Assembly: GCA_000745135.1 (NCBI GenBank)
Contig: JQNH01000001.1
Span: 2,046,001 to 2,110,000, forward strand
Origin: Rhizobiales bacterium YIM 77505
GTDB taxonomy: Bacteria > Pseudomonadota > Alphaproteobacteria > Rhizobiales > Beijerinckiaceae
Reading direction: 5' to 3'
Length of the DNA stretch: 64,000 nt
Part shown: positions 53,853 through 61,908 of the stretch, one piece after another
Layout: the number at the start of each line of letters is the position of its first letter
Position numbering within the stretch: position 1 is the first letter of the stretch
Translations under genes and position numbers: made by a program
Notes under the pieces: model-generated
What the model saw: only the letters and a program-made list of their open reading frames with translations
Database searches by the model: none
What the model was told of the DNA's origin: nothing

Positions 53853-54918
53853 ACGCATCTCGCGCCGGGCGGCGCTGGGAGTGATCGTCGGCGGTCTCGC
53901 CGCGCCGGCTGTCGCGCGAGCGGAGACGAGATGGCGGTGGCGCATGGCGACTTCCTGGCCCAAGGGCCGCGCCGGTCCGGGGGTCTCCGCCCAGCGCATC
54001 GCGGACCGCATCAACGCCATGAGCGGCGGTCGCCTCCAGATCGACGTGTTCGGGGCCGGCGAGATCGTCCCGGCCTTCTCGGTGCTGGATGCCGTCTCGA
54101 ACGGCACCGTCGAACTCGGCCACACCGCCGCCCTTTACTGGCAGGGCAAGATTCCGGCGGCGGGCTTCTTCACCACCGTTCCCTTCGGCCTCGGCCCGGT
54201 GGAGCACCAGGCCTGGATCGAGCTGCGAGACGGCCAGGCCCTTTGGGACGAACTCTATCGTCCCTTCGGCGTCAGGGCGTTCATGGCCGGCAACACCGGG
54301 CCATCCATGGGCGGCTGGTTCAAGCGCAAGCTCAATGGGCCAGAGGATCTGCGGGGCCTGCGGATCCGCATCACGGGGCTTGGTGCCGAGCTCTTCCGCC
54401 GTCTCGGCGCCGTGCCGATGGCGATCGCCGCCGGCGACATCGTGCCGGCGCTCGAGACCGGCTCCATCGACGCGGTCGAGTTCCTCGCCCCTTCAACGGA
54501 CCTTGAAACCGGGCTGCCGCGCCACGCGCGCCATTACTACGCGCCGGGCTTCAACAAGCCGAACGGCCCAAGCGAATGCCTGGTCTCGTTGACGAGCTGG
54601 GAACGCCTGCCAACCGACCTCAAGGCCATCGTGGCGGAGGCCTGCCGGGCCGAGCACACCCTTGGCCTGGCCGATGCGCATGAGCGGAATGCGGCCTCTC
54701 TCACCGAAATCCTCGGCCGCTATGACGTTTCCCTGGAGGCATTCCCGCGCTCGATCCTGGAAGCAGCCCGCAAAGCTTCGAACGAGATGATCGCGGAGAT
54801 CGCCGAGACCTCTCCGCTGGCCCGCCGCATCGTCGCCAGCTACACAGCCGCCGCAAGCGAGCTTCGGAGCTGGTCGACGCTCACTGCCGACATGGCGCGC
54901 TCCATCGCTCGAGCCTGA
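53836..54918 (+). CDS. TRAP transporter solute-binding protein, in the thi operon
   Basis: From ATG 53836 the protein has 360 residues; its start lies inside thiD. A Tat-like signal (RISRRAALGVIVGGLAAPAV) precedes a DctP/TakP-type fold: WRWRMATSWPKGRAGPGVSA, VLDAVSNGTVELGHTAALYW, GVRAFMAGNTGPSMGGWFKR, LRGLRIRITGLGAELFRRLG and ETGSIDAVEFLAPSTDLETG. These segments resemble the TakP group, which binds alpha-keto acids as dimers. No DctQM genes follow directly. The overlap with thiD puts it under TPP-riboswitch transcription units; translation may be coupled. A role in taking up a thiamin precursor is only inference. Confidence 0.85.
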   Translation: MAGGVERISRRAALGVIVGGLAAPAVARAETRWRWRMATSWPKGRAGPGVSAQRIADRINAMSGGRLQIDVFGAGEIVPAFSVLDAVSNGTVELGHTAALYWQGKIPAAGFFTTVPFGLGPVEHQAWIELRDGQALWDELYRPFGVRAFMAGNTGPSMGGWFKRKLNGPEDLRGLRIRITGLGAELFRRLGAVPMAIAAGDIVPALETGSIDAVEFLAPSTDLETGLPRHARHYYAPGFNKPNGPSECLVSLTSWERLPTDLKAIVAEACRAEHTLGLADAHERNAASLTEILGRYDVSLEAFPRSILEAARKASNEMIAEIAETSPLARRIVASYTAAASELRSWSTLTADMARSIARA

Positions 54919-54962
54919 ACTTGATCGCAAGCCCCTGGTCCGGCAGATTGCGTTTGACTTGA

Positions 54963-54989
54963 GGAACGCACGTTCCGTTTCTCGGAACG
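54963..54989. promoter_or_regulatory. Operator of the XRE-cupin regulator
   Basis: Three GGAACG half-sites alternate in direction: GGAACG-CA-CGTTCC (54963-54976) and CGTTCCG-TTTCT-CGGAACG (54971-54989), both perfect palindromes sharing the middle arm. They lie about 20-45 bp upstream of the XRE-cupin start codon. This is the expected shape for a dimeric HTH regulator acting on its own promoter. Confidence 0.65.
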
Positions 54990-55009
54990 GGCATCAGGCG
55001 GGTCGATCG

Positions 55010-55627
55010 ATGGGCGTGGAAGGACGAGACCGACAGCGGGAGCTTGCGGCTGGTGCGCAGGTCCTGTCAGGCCAGCTCGGCAAGACCATCCAGCGCTTGC
55101 GGAAGGCTTACAATCTCTCCCTCTCCGAGCTCGCCGAGCAATCCGGCGTCGCCAAATCCATCATCAGCCAGATCGAGCGCAACGAGACCAATCCGACGCT
55201 CGCGACGATCTGGCGGTTGTCGCAGGCGCTCGACGTGTCGATCGAGCGCGTCTTGGCGACCGGTGACGAAGAACCGTTTATCGAGAAATCCTCCCGAGCC
55301 GACACGCCGATCCTCGTCTCCGAGGACGGCAAGGTGAAGCTTGCCATCATCGGCTGGATCAAGACGGTCGAGTGGCTGCAATGGTATGACGTTAGCGCCG
55401 AACCTGGGGGCGTCCTCGACTCCGATGCCCACCAGCGCGGCTCGGTGGAGTGCCTGTCGGTGCTTGACGGCGAGTTCGAGGTCGAGGTGGGAGGCGTGAC
55501 GCAACGGGCCAAGGCTGGCGAGACGCTGCGCTACCGCTGCGATCGCCCCCACACTGTCCGTTGCGTCGGCGACAAGCCGGGCCGCGCCACCATGGTCTGT
55601 ATCCTCAAAGCGGCGGTGATGGATTAG
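55010..55627 (+). CDS. XRE-family regulator with C-terminal cupin domain
   Basis: A 205-residue protein from ATG 55010. The N-terminal HTH (about residues 25-80) reads LGKTIQRLRKAYNLSLSELA, EQSGVAKSIISQIERNETNP and TLATIWRLSQALDVSIERVL. The C-terminal half is a cupin (SVECLSVLDGEFEVEVGG, AGETLRYRCDRPHTVRCVG), which usually senses a small ligand. It probably represses itself through the overlapping palindromes upstream, and may once have controlled the TRAP genes now separated by two insertion sequences. Its stop codon TAG contains the TA target of IS copy 2. Confidence 0.9.
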   Translation: MGVEGRDRQRELAAGAQVLSGQLGKTIQRLRKAYNLSLSELAEQSGVAKSIISQIERNETNPTLATIWRLSQALDVSIERVLATGDEEPFIEKSSRADTPILVSEDGKVKLAIIGWIKTVEWLQWYDVSAEPGGVLDSDAHQRGSVECLSVLDGEFEVEVGGVTQRAKAGETLRYRCDRPHTVRCVGDKPGRATMVCILKAAVMD

Positions 55628-56461
55628 GTTCTGAACTCATAAAGGTTGAAGCGGATTGTGTGGGGTGATTCAAGGCTCCTGGACGGGAGGCTTGGTCATG
55701 GCGCGATACGATCTGTCGGAAACGGAGTGGCGGTTGATCGAGCCGCTTCTGCCGAACAAGCCGCGCGGGGTGGCGCGGGTCGATGACCGGCGGGTGCTCA
55801 ACGGCATTTTCTATGTGCTGCGCACCGGCTCGCCGTGGCGCGACCTGCCGGAGCGCTACGGGCCGTACACGACTGTCTACAACCGCTTCAACAGGTGGGC
55901 CAAGCAGGGCGTCTGGCTCAAGGTGTTCGAGGCGCTCGCGGCCAAGTCGCCAGGGTCTCTGCACCTGATCGACTCCTCCATCGTGCGCGCCCATCAGCAC
56001 GCGGCCGGCGGTAAAAAGGGGGCGCGGATCACGCCATCGGCCGTTCTCGTGGAGGACTGACGACCAAGATCCACGCCGTCGTCGACGAGCAAGGGCTGCC
56101 CCTCCGCCTCGTCGTCTCGCCAGGGCAGGCCTCCGACAAGACCCTCGCTCCAGTCCTGCTGGCCGACCTGCCTCCCGCCAAGGCGCTCGTCGCCGACCGG
56201 GGCTACGACGCTCAGGCGATCCTCGACCTGGTGCGCCAGGCCGGCGGCGAGGCCCACATCCCGACCTGCCGCGACCGCAAGGTCCAACGCTCCGTCGCCC
56301 CGGCGCTCTACCGCCAGCGCAACCTCGTCGAGCGCTTCTTCTGTAAGCTCAAACACTTCCGCCGGATCGCCACACGCTTCGACAAGCTCGCCCGCAACTT
56401 CCTCTCAGCCGTCGCCCTCGCCTCAGCCCGTCTGTGGACCCGAGCTAATGAGTCCACTACC
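55627..56461 (+). mobile_element. IS5-family insertion sequence, copy 2 (835 bp)
   Basis: No difference from copy 1 (997-1831) was noticed over the 835 bp, and the orientation is the same. TA is duplicated at 55625-55626 and 56462-56463. The left TA plus the first G of the element form the TAG stop of the XRE-cupin gene, as did the uninterrupted target. The absence of differences implies recent transposition. Confidence 0.92.
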
Positions 56462-56464
56462 TAG
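55698..56464 (+). CDS. IS5-family transposase made by -1 frameshift, copy 2
   Basis: Same two-frame gene as in copy 1: the first frame runs from ATG 55698 to a stop at 56060, the second to a stop at 56462-56464, with AAAAAG at 56013-56018 as the likely -1 slippage site. The stop here is TAG (TAA in copy 1), because it consists of the duplicated TA and the next chromosomal base. Confidence 0.88.
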
Positions 56465-56526
56465 GCGCTCGTCCAGTCCATTGACGCGTCACGCCCCGAG
56501 GTCGGTAAGACGAGGCTCTCCTTCGC

Positions 56527-57336
56527 CTAGAGTCTGTTATGGACCAGTTCTGCGGCTTGACGGAGCATGAGGCAAGCGAAGGCGACGACGTGGAGGCCTG
56601 CGAGGGTTGTGTGCAGGCGCTCGTAGTCTTTGACGAGGCGGCGGCAGCGGGTGGCCCAAGCGAAGGATCGCTCGACGACCCAGCGCCGGGGCAGGAGGAC
56701 GAAGCCGCGCTTGGCCTCGGGCAGGCGCACGACCTCCAGGGCGATGCCGTGTTCGCTGGCGGCCGCGGCCGGCTTGTCGCCGGTATAGCCCTGGTCAACG
56801 AAGGCGATCTCGACGCTGTTGCCGGTGGCCTGCTGCACGGCGGCGGCCAGGCGCCCGACCTCGGCGCGGTCGTCCGCCGTGGCGGGGGTGACGTGGAGGG
56901 CCAGGAGGTGGCCGAGCGTGTCGACCGCCAGGTGCAGCTTGGAGCCCTTCTTGCGCTTGGCGCCGTCATAGCCGGCGCGGTGGCCGCTCTCGGGCGTGGA
57001 GCGCAGCGTCCGGCTGTCGAGGATGGCGGCCGAGGGTGCGGGCGGGCGCCCGGCCGCCACCCGCAACAGCACGCGCAGGTCGTGGGCGAGCGCCTCGAAC
57101 GAACCGGCCCGCAGCCAGCGCTGCGCCTGCTGATACACGGCCGCCCAAGGCGGCAGATCATTCGGCATCGCCCGCCAGGCAATGCCGTTGCGGACAACAT
57201 AGCGCAGCCCGTTGAACACCTCGCGCAACGAGTGCTCCCGCTGCCCCGCCGCCTCAGGCAAGAGCGCAAGATAGGGCGCAACCAGCGCCCATTCGTCATC
57301 CGAAACGTCCGAGGGATAAGACTTGCGAGCAATCAT
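56527..57336 (-). CDS. IS5-family transposase, single frame
   Basis: A 269-residue DDE transposase. The N-terminal DUF4096 region reads DVSDDEWALVAPYLALLPEA and FNGLRYVVRNGIAWRAMPND. The catalytic Asp is in AAILDSRTLRSTPESGHRAG, the second in IAFVDQGYTGDKP, and Glu in VVERSFAWATRCRRLVKDYE. The stop TAG (56529-56527) is formed by the flanking CTAG, so the element's own sequence runs out without a stop. Confidence 0.92.
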   Translation of the reverse strand: MIARKSYPSDVSDDEWALVAPYLALLPEAAGQREHSLREVFNGLRYVVRNGIAWRAMPNDLPPWAAVYQQAQRWLRAGSFEALAHDLRVLLRVAAGRPPAPSAAILDSRTLRSTPESGHRAGYDGAKRKKGSKLHLAVDTLGHLLALHVTPATADDRAEVGRLAAAVQQATGNSVEIAFVDQGYTGDKPAAAASEHGIALEVVRLPEAKRGFVLLPRRWVVERSFAWATRCRRLVKDYERLHTTLAGLHVVAFACLMLRQAAELVHNRL

Positions 57337-57375
57337 GCCCGCACCATAGCCGCACCCTCAGTCCATAACAGACTC
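56530..57375 (-). mobile_element. Second type of IS5-family insertion sequence (about 846 bp)
   Basis: The ends GAGTCTGTTATGGAC (56530-56544) and its exact reverse complement (57361-57375) form 15-bp perfect inverted repeats. TA flanks both ends, within CTAG on both sides (56527-56530 and 57375-57378). One uninterrupted transposase gene lies inside on the minus strand. It sits 66 bp from IS copy 2 and is unrelated to it beyond the family. Confidence 0.9.
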
Positions 57376-57679
57376 TAGAAGGGGGAGAGGGGCGGCCGCG
57401 CAGCGGTCCGCCGGGGGGCTGCCAAACTGCTTTTGCACCACAGAGGCTAATGGTGCTGTTCTGAGCTGGCGGGCCCCGCCGATCCCTCGATCTCCACTTC
57501 CCCTCGCTGCCGCAAAGTGGACGGTCGCCGCCGGGCGGGAGAGCGGCGCGGCACGACATTGCGCTGCTTCTGTCGATCTGACAGCCTAGCGGCAGAGGCT
57601 TTCGCGCGCTCCTGCAACGCGCTAAAGCCAAGGCATTCGACGAAAACCAAGCGCCAGCCTTGGACAGGAGGAACGACCG
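57376..57679. other. Intergenic region before dctP
   Basis: About 300 bp without a credible gene. It should hold the promoter of the TRAP operon. No copy of the GGAACG operator half-sites was found here. A strong ribosome site, AGGAGGA, lies 7 bp before the dctP start. Confidence 0.4.
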
Positions 57680-58720
57680 ATGAAAGCCAGCCGTCGCCAT
57701 TTTCTCGCGCTCGCCGGAAGCGCCGTCGCTGCCCCCGCGCTCCTGCGCGAGGGCTATGCGCAGGCGCCGCAGGTCACGCTACGCATGCACCACTTCCTGC
57801 CGGCAGTATCAAACGGGCACGCCAAGTTCCTCGCCCCCTGGGCCAAGAAGGTCGAGGCCGAATCCGGCGGGCGCATCAAGATCGACATCTTCCCCTCCAT
57901 GCAGCTCGGCGGCACGCCGCCGCAGCTCTACGATCAAGCCCGTGACGGCGTCGTCGACCTCGTCTGGACACTTCCGGGCAACACGCCCGGCCGCTTCCCC
58001 AACATCGAAGTGTTCGAGCTGCCCTTCGTGCCGCACCGCAAGGCCATCGTGAATTCGAAGGCACTGCAGGAGTTTTCGGAGGCGCATCTCAAGGAAGAGT
58101 TCCGCGAGGTCCACCCAATCTGCTTCTGGGCGCACGACCACGGCCTCGTTCACGCCAACAAGCCCGTCAGCAAGATGGAAGACCTGCAAGGCCTGAAACT
58201 GCGCTTCCCGACCCGCCTCGCCGGCGAGGCGCTCCGGGCGCTTGGCGTGAGCGCCATCGGCATGCCGATCCCGCAGGTGCCCGAGTCGCTCGCGCAGCGC
58301 GTCATCGATGGCTGCGTGATCCCCTGGGAAGTGGTGCCGGCGGTGAAAGTGCATGAGCTCGTCAAGAACCACACTGAAATTCCGGGCTCACCGACCCTTT
58401 ACACGGCCACCTTCATCCTCGCCATGAACCGGCAAAAATACGAGGGCCTGCCGAGCGACCTGAAGGCCATCATTGACAAGAACTCGGGCCAAGTCGCCGC
58501 TGAGATGGCCGGCAAAGTCTGGGACGAGCAGGCAGTCATCGTGTCCGACCTGGTGAGGAAGCGCGGCAACACCATCATTACCCTCACCGAGGAAGAGGCG
58601 GCACGCTGGCGCAAGGCCACCGAGCCGGTGGTGCAGAACTGGGTGAATACGACCAGGGATGGAGGAAAGCTCCTCGAGGCTGCCCGGTCGCTCATCGCGA
58701 AATACGACAAGGCGGCGTGA
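57680..58720 (+). CDS. dctP: TRAP transporter solute-binding protein DctP
   Basis: A 346-residue protein; ATG 57680 follows AGGAGGA. A Tat-like signal (SRRHFLALAGSAVAAPALL) precedes the DctP fold: LRMHHFLPAVSNGHAKFLAP, ARDGVVDLVWTLPGNTPGRF, ELPFVPHRKAIVNSKALQEF and MEDLQGLKLRFPTRLAGEAL. It captures a carboxylate in the periplasm for the DctQM membrane part encoded downstream. Proximity to pob/pca genes suggests an aromatic acid, but the fold alone does not show this. Confidence 0.92.
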   Translation: MKASRRHFLALAGSAVAAPALLREGYAQAPQVTLRMHHFLPAVSNGHAKFLAPWAKKVEAESGGRIKIDIFPSMQLGGTPPQLYDQARDGVVDLVWTLPGNTPGRFPNIEVFELPFVPHRKAIVNSKALQEFSEAHLKEEFREVHPICFWAHDHGLVHANKPVSKMEDLQGLKLRFPTRLAGEALRALGVSAIGMPIPQVPESLAQRVIDGCVIPWEVVPAVKVHELVKNHTEIPGSPTLYTATFILAMNRQKYEGLPSDLKAIIDKNSGQVAAEMAGKVWDEQAVIVSDLVRKRGNTIITLTEEEAARWRKATEPVVQNWVNTTRDGGKLLEAARSLIAKYDKAA

Positions 58721-58823
58721 TCCTCCCGCGCTTGCATAGAGGCGGGAGCGACGGTTAAGGGGCGTATCCGGCTACGCTCCATCCCGAGCTGCCCGTCACC
58801 GGGCGTCGCCGACGCTCCATTTC

Positions 58824-58871
58824 GCCTCGGACCCGACAGGCTCCGAGGCCCTTCCCCGCGTGGCGGGAAGG
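58824..58871 (+). repeat. Two hairpins between dctP and dctQ
   Basis: GCCTCGGA/TCCGAGGC (58824-58831 with 58842-58849) and CCTTCCC/GGGAAGG (58850-58856 with 58865-58871) are adjacent perfect stems in the 175-bp gap. Such intercistronic structures often let the binding-protein mRNA accumulate above the permease mRNA by partial termination or by blocking 3' decay. Confidence 0.55.
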
Positions 58872-58895
58872 CACAAGGCGCAAACTCCGACCCGC

Positions 58896-59411
58896 ATGTC
58901 CTCCCAACCACCCACCCCTGCCTCCCCTGCCTTGTCCGACCGCGCTCCCCTTGCTGCGCTCACGCGGGCAGTCGCGATTGCCGGTGGGCTTCTGTCGATC
59001 GCCGCGGCGCTCCTCGTCACCGTGAGCGTGCTCAAACGCTGGCTCGGCTACGGCCCAATCCCGGGCGATTTCGAGCTCGTGCAGATCGCAACCGCCCTGT
59101 CGGTCTTCTGTTTTCTCCCGCTCACGCAGGCGCGGCGCGGCAATATCGTGGTCGACACCTTCACGGGCTGGCTGCCCCCGCGCATCAATCGGATCGTCGA
59201 TGCGCTGTGGGACTTCGTCTACGCCGGCTGTATGGCGGTGCTCGCCTGGACCCTGTCGAACGGAGCCCGCGAGGCGTTCGGGAGCCACCTCAGCTCGATG
59301 GTGCTGGGCGTCCCGCTCGGACCAGTGTTCAGCCTCTGCGTTCTGCTCGTCGCCGTCCTGGCGGTGACGGCCCTGATGACAGGCTTGAGGCTTCTGAGGG
59401 CACGCCCATGA
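58896..59411 (+). CDS. dctQ: TRAP transporter small permease DctQ
   Basis: A 171-residue protein from ATG 58896 with four membrane segments, including AIAGGLLSIAAALLVTVSVL, FELVQIATALSVFCFLPLTQ, VYAGCMAVLAWTLSNGAREA and PVFSLCVLLVAVLAVTALMT. The segment QARRGNIVVDTFTGWLP is typical of DctQ. It forms the membrane complex with DctM and is coupled to it by an ATGA overlap. Confidence 0.92.
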   Translation: MSSQPPTPASPALSDRAPLAALTRAVAIAGGLLSIAAALLVTVSVLKRWLGYGPIPGDFELVQIATALSVFCFLPLTQARRGNIVVDTFTGWLPPRINRIVDALWDFVYAGCMAVLAWTLSNGAREAFGSHLSSMVLGVPLGPVFSLCVLLVAVLAVTALMTGLRLLRARP

Positions 59412-60727
59412 GCGGGACCGCCGCGGCGCTCCTCGGCTTTGCCGCCATGCTCGCTCTCATCGCGGCGCGCATGCCGGTCGGGCTGTCGATGCTCCTCGTC
59501 GGCTCCGCGGGCTATGTATACCTGTCCGGATGGGCGCCCCTCCTCGCCTATATGAAGACGAACGCCTACTACCAGTTCGCCAACTACACGCTCTCGGTCA
59601 TCCCGCTCTTCATCCTGATGGGAGCCTTCGCGGAGCGCTCCGGGCTGTCGACAGCCCTCTTCAGGGCGGCCAGCGCCCTGGTTGGACATCTTCGCGGCGG
59701 CCTTGCCATGGCGGTGATCGCCGCCTGCACGGCGTTTGGCGCCATCTGCGGCTCCTCGGTTGCCACCACCGCCACCTTCGGACGGGCGGCGCTGCCGGAA
59801 CTCAAGCGCTACCGGTACGACGACGGCTTCTCCACCGGAACAATCGCGGTCGGCGGCACCCTCGGCATCCTGATCCCGCCCTCCGTCATCCTCGTCGTCT
59901 ATGCCATCTCGACGGAGCAGAACATCGCCAAGCTGTTCATGGCGGCGTTCGTGCCGGGCCTGCTCGCGTCGATCTTCTATTGCATCGTGATCGCGCTGGT
60001 GGTCGGCCGCAATCCTGCGTTGGCGCCGCCCCATGAGCGGGCGAGCGCCACAGAGCGAGCGAAGTCCCTCAAGAGGATCTGGCCGATCCTGCTCGTGGCC
60101 GTCGTCGTCGTCGGCGGGATCTATGGCGGCGTCTTCACGCCGACGGAGGGCGCAGCAGTCGGCGCCATCGCCATGTTCGTGGTCGGTACCCTCCAGCGCA
60201 CGCTTGGCTGGACGGAGATCAAGGAAAGCTTGATCCAGACCGCCGAGACCTCGGGCATGATCTTCATCATCCTGCTCGGTTCCGAGATCTTCAGCGCCTT
60301 CCTCGCCCTGTCGCAACTGCCCGCCAATGCCGCGCAGATGGTCGCCGATCTCGGGCTGCCGCCCTACGCGGTGATGGTGAGCCTGCTTGTCTTCTACATC
60401 CTTCTCGGCGCGGTCATGGACGAGCTCGCCATGATCCTTCTCACCCTCCCGCTGTTCTTCCCCATCGTCTCGGCGCTCGATTTCGGCCTGTTCCCGGACG
60501 AGGTGGCGATCTGGTTCGGCATCCTCGTCCTGATCGTCGTCGGTATCGGACTTACCGCCCCGCCGATCGGGCTTAACGTCTTCGTCGTCAGCGCGATCGC
60601 CAAGGACGTGCCGATCATGCGCACCTACCGCGGCGTGCTGCCCTTCATCGCGGCCGACATCCTTCGCCTCGCGCTGGTGGTCGCCTTCCCGGGCCTTGCC
60701 CTGACCTTGGTGCGCTGGCTCTCCTAG
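59408..60727 (+). CDS. dctM: TRAP transporter large permease DctM
   Basis: A 439-residue protein from ATG 59408. It has about 12-13 membrane segments and the DctM signatures GLAMAVIAACTAFGAICGSS, GTLGILIPPSVILVVYAIST, GVFTPTEGAAVGAIAM and GLTAPPIGLNVFVVSAIAKD. It carries the sodium-coupled transport path. Its stop overlaps the stop of the convergent pcaL gene. Confidence 0.95.
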   Translation: MSGTAAALLGFAAMLALIAARMPVGLSMLLVGSAGYVYLSGWAPLLAYMKTNAYYQFANYTLSVIPLFILMGAFAERSGLSTALFRAASALVGHLRGGLAMAVIAACTAFGAICGSSVATTATFGRAALPELKRYRYDDGFSTGTIAVGGTLGILIPPSVILVVYAISTEQNIAKLFMAAFVPGLLASIFYCIVIALVVGRNPALAPPHERASATERAKSLKRIWPILLVAVVVVGGIYGGVFTPTEGAAVGAIAMFVVGTLQRTLGWTEIKESLIQTAETSGMIFIILLGSEIFSAFLALSQLPANAAQMVADLGLPPYAVMVSLLVFYILLGAVMDELAMILLTLPLFFPIVSALDFGLFPDEVAIWFGILVLIVVGIGLTAPPIGLNVFVVSAIAKDVPIMRTYRGVLPFIAADILRLALVVAFPGLALTLVRWLS

Positions 60728-61905
60728 CCGATCTCGTCGCCGAGCACTTCCTTGATCCAACGGAAGGCGGCGTTCGCTGCAGGGACGCCGGCATAGACCC
60801 CGGCCTGAAGGAGGAGAGCACGCAGCTCGTCGGGCGTGACGCCGTTCCTCAGCGCCGGACGGACATGGAGCTTGAACTCCTCCTCGCGATGGAGCGCCAC
60901 CATGATCGCGAGCGTGATGAGGGACCGGGTCTTCCAGGGCAGCGTCGGGTCGCCCCAGATCTCGCCCCACGCCGTCCGGGTAATGAAATCCTGCCACGGG
61001 GCGCCAAAGCGACCTGCCTTGCCGAGGGAGCGCTCCACATGCTCGACCCCGAGGACGCTCTTGCGGTTGGCAAGCCCCGCCTCGAAGCTTGGTCCTCCTG
61101 TCCGCTCCCCGCCGCGGCCCGCAACCCGGCCGAGGAAGGCGGCAAGATGAGCGCTGACGACGTCCGCCTGCTCGATGTTGAGGAGATGGGCCGCCCGCGG
61201 GACGATGATCATCTCGGCCCCTGCAATCCGGCTGCGGATGTCCTCCAGCATGGGGAGCGGCGTCGCCGGATCCTCAGCGCCGGCAAAGACGAGCGTCGGC
61301 ACGGCGATGCCGCCGATGCGCTCGCGCAGATCCATGTCGCGGATGGCCCGGCAGCAGACCGCATAGCCTCGCGGATCGATTTGAAGGAAGCAGTCGCGGA
61401 CCGATGCGACCGCCGCAGGCGCGCGCCCAGCGAAGCTCGGAGTGAACCAGCGGCCGATCACAGCCTCGACAATCGCGCTCATCCCCTTCTCGAGCACCAG
61501 CCCTGCGCGCTGGTCCCAGGCGTCCGCAGGCGGCAGATGGGCCGATGTCGCCATGAGAACGAGGCTCTTCGCGCGCTGCGGATGGCGCACGCCCAAGGCC
61601 TGGGCCGTCATGCCGCCGAGCGACAGGCCCACAACATGTGCGGCTTCGATGCCAAGCGCGTCGAGGAGGCCGGCGAGGTCGTCCGCCAAATCGTCGATGG
61701 TAGCGGCATCCTCGATGACCTGCGAGCGGCCGTGGCCGCGGGTATCGTAGCGCAAGCAGCGGTAGCGCCCGGCAAGCGCCCGCACCTGTGGATCCCACAT
61801 CTCGAGCGTGGTGCCGAGCGAATTGGAGAAGGCGACGACAGACGCATCCTCGGGTCCGGTCAGGTCGTAGAAGAGCTGCACGCCATTGGCAGAGATCGTC
61901 GGCAT
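60724..61905 (-). CDS. pcaL: 3-oxoadipate enol-lactonase / 4-carboxymuconolactone decarboxylase fusion
   Basis: A 393-residue fusion. Residues 1-255 are the alpha/beta-hydrolase PcaD part, with the nucleophile in VVGLSLGGMTAQAL, the Asp in GAEDPATPL and the His in AAHLLNIEQ. Residues 275-393 are the PcaC-like decarboxylase (FGAPWQDFITRTAWGEIWGD, LTLAIMVALHREEEFKLHVR). The fused enzyme does two consecutive steps of the protocatechuate branch, to 3-oxoadipate. It lies 3 bp downstream of pcaB in the same operon. Confidence 0.93.
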   Translation of the reverse strand: MPTISANGVQLFYDLTGPEDASVVAFSNSLGTTLEMWDPQVRALAGRYRCLRYDTRGHGRSQVIEDAATIDDLADDLAGLLDALGIEAAHVVGLSLGGMTAQALGVRHPQRAKSLVLMATSAHLPPADAWDQRAGLVLEKGMSAIVEAVIGRWFTPSFAGRAPAAVASVRDCFLQIDPRGYAVCCRAIRDMDLRERIGGIAVPTLVFAGAEDPATPLPMLEDIRSRIAGAEMIIVPRAAHLLNIEQADVVSAHLAAFLGRVAGRGGERTGGPSFEAGLANRKSVLGVEHVERSLGKAGRFGAPWQDFITRTAWGEIWGDPTLPWKTRSLITLAIMVALHREEEFKLHVRPALRNGVTPDELRALLLQAGVYAGVPAANAAFRWIKEVLGDEIG

Positions 61906-61908
61906 GGA

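Noticed and set aside
995-56463. A 55-kb composite transposon bounded by the two identical IS copies
   Set aside because: Each copy has its own TA duplication and sits in a different host stop codon; the interval carries core genes such as gcrA, murJ, mucR and gpr.
59219-60997. 592-codon frame antisense to dctM
   Set aside because: Hydrophobic codons of DctM read backwards give a charged, repetitive product; DctM motifs are intact on the plus strand.
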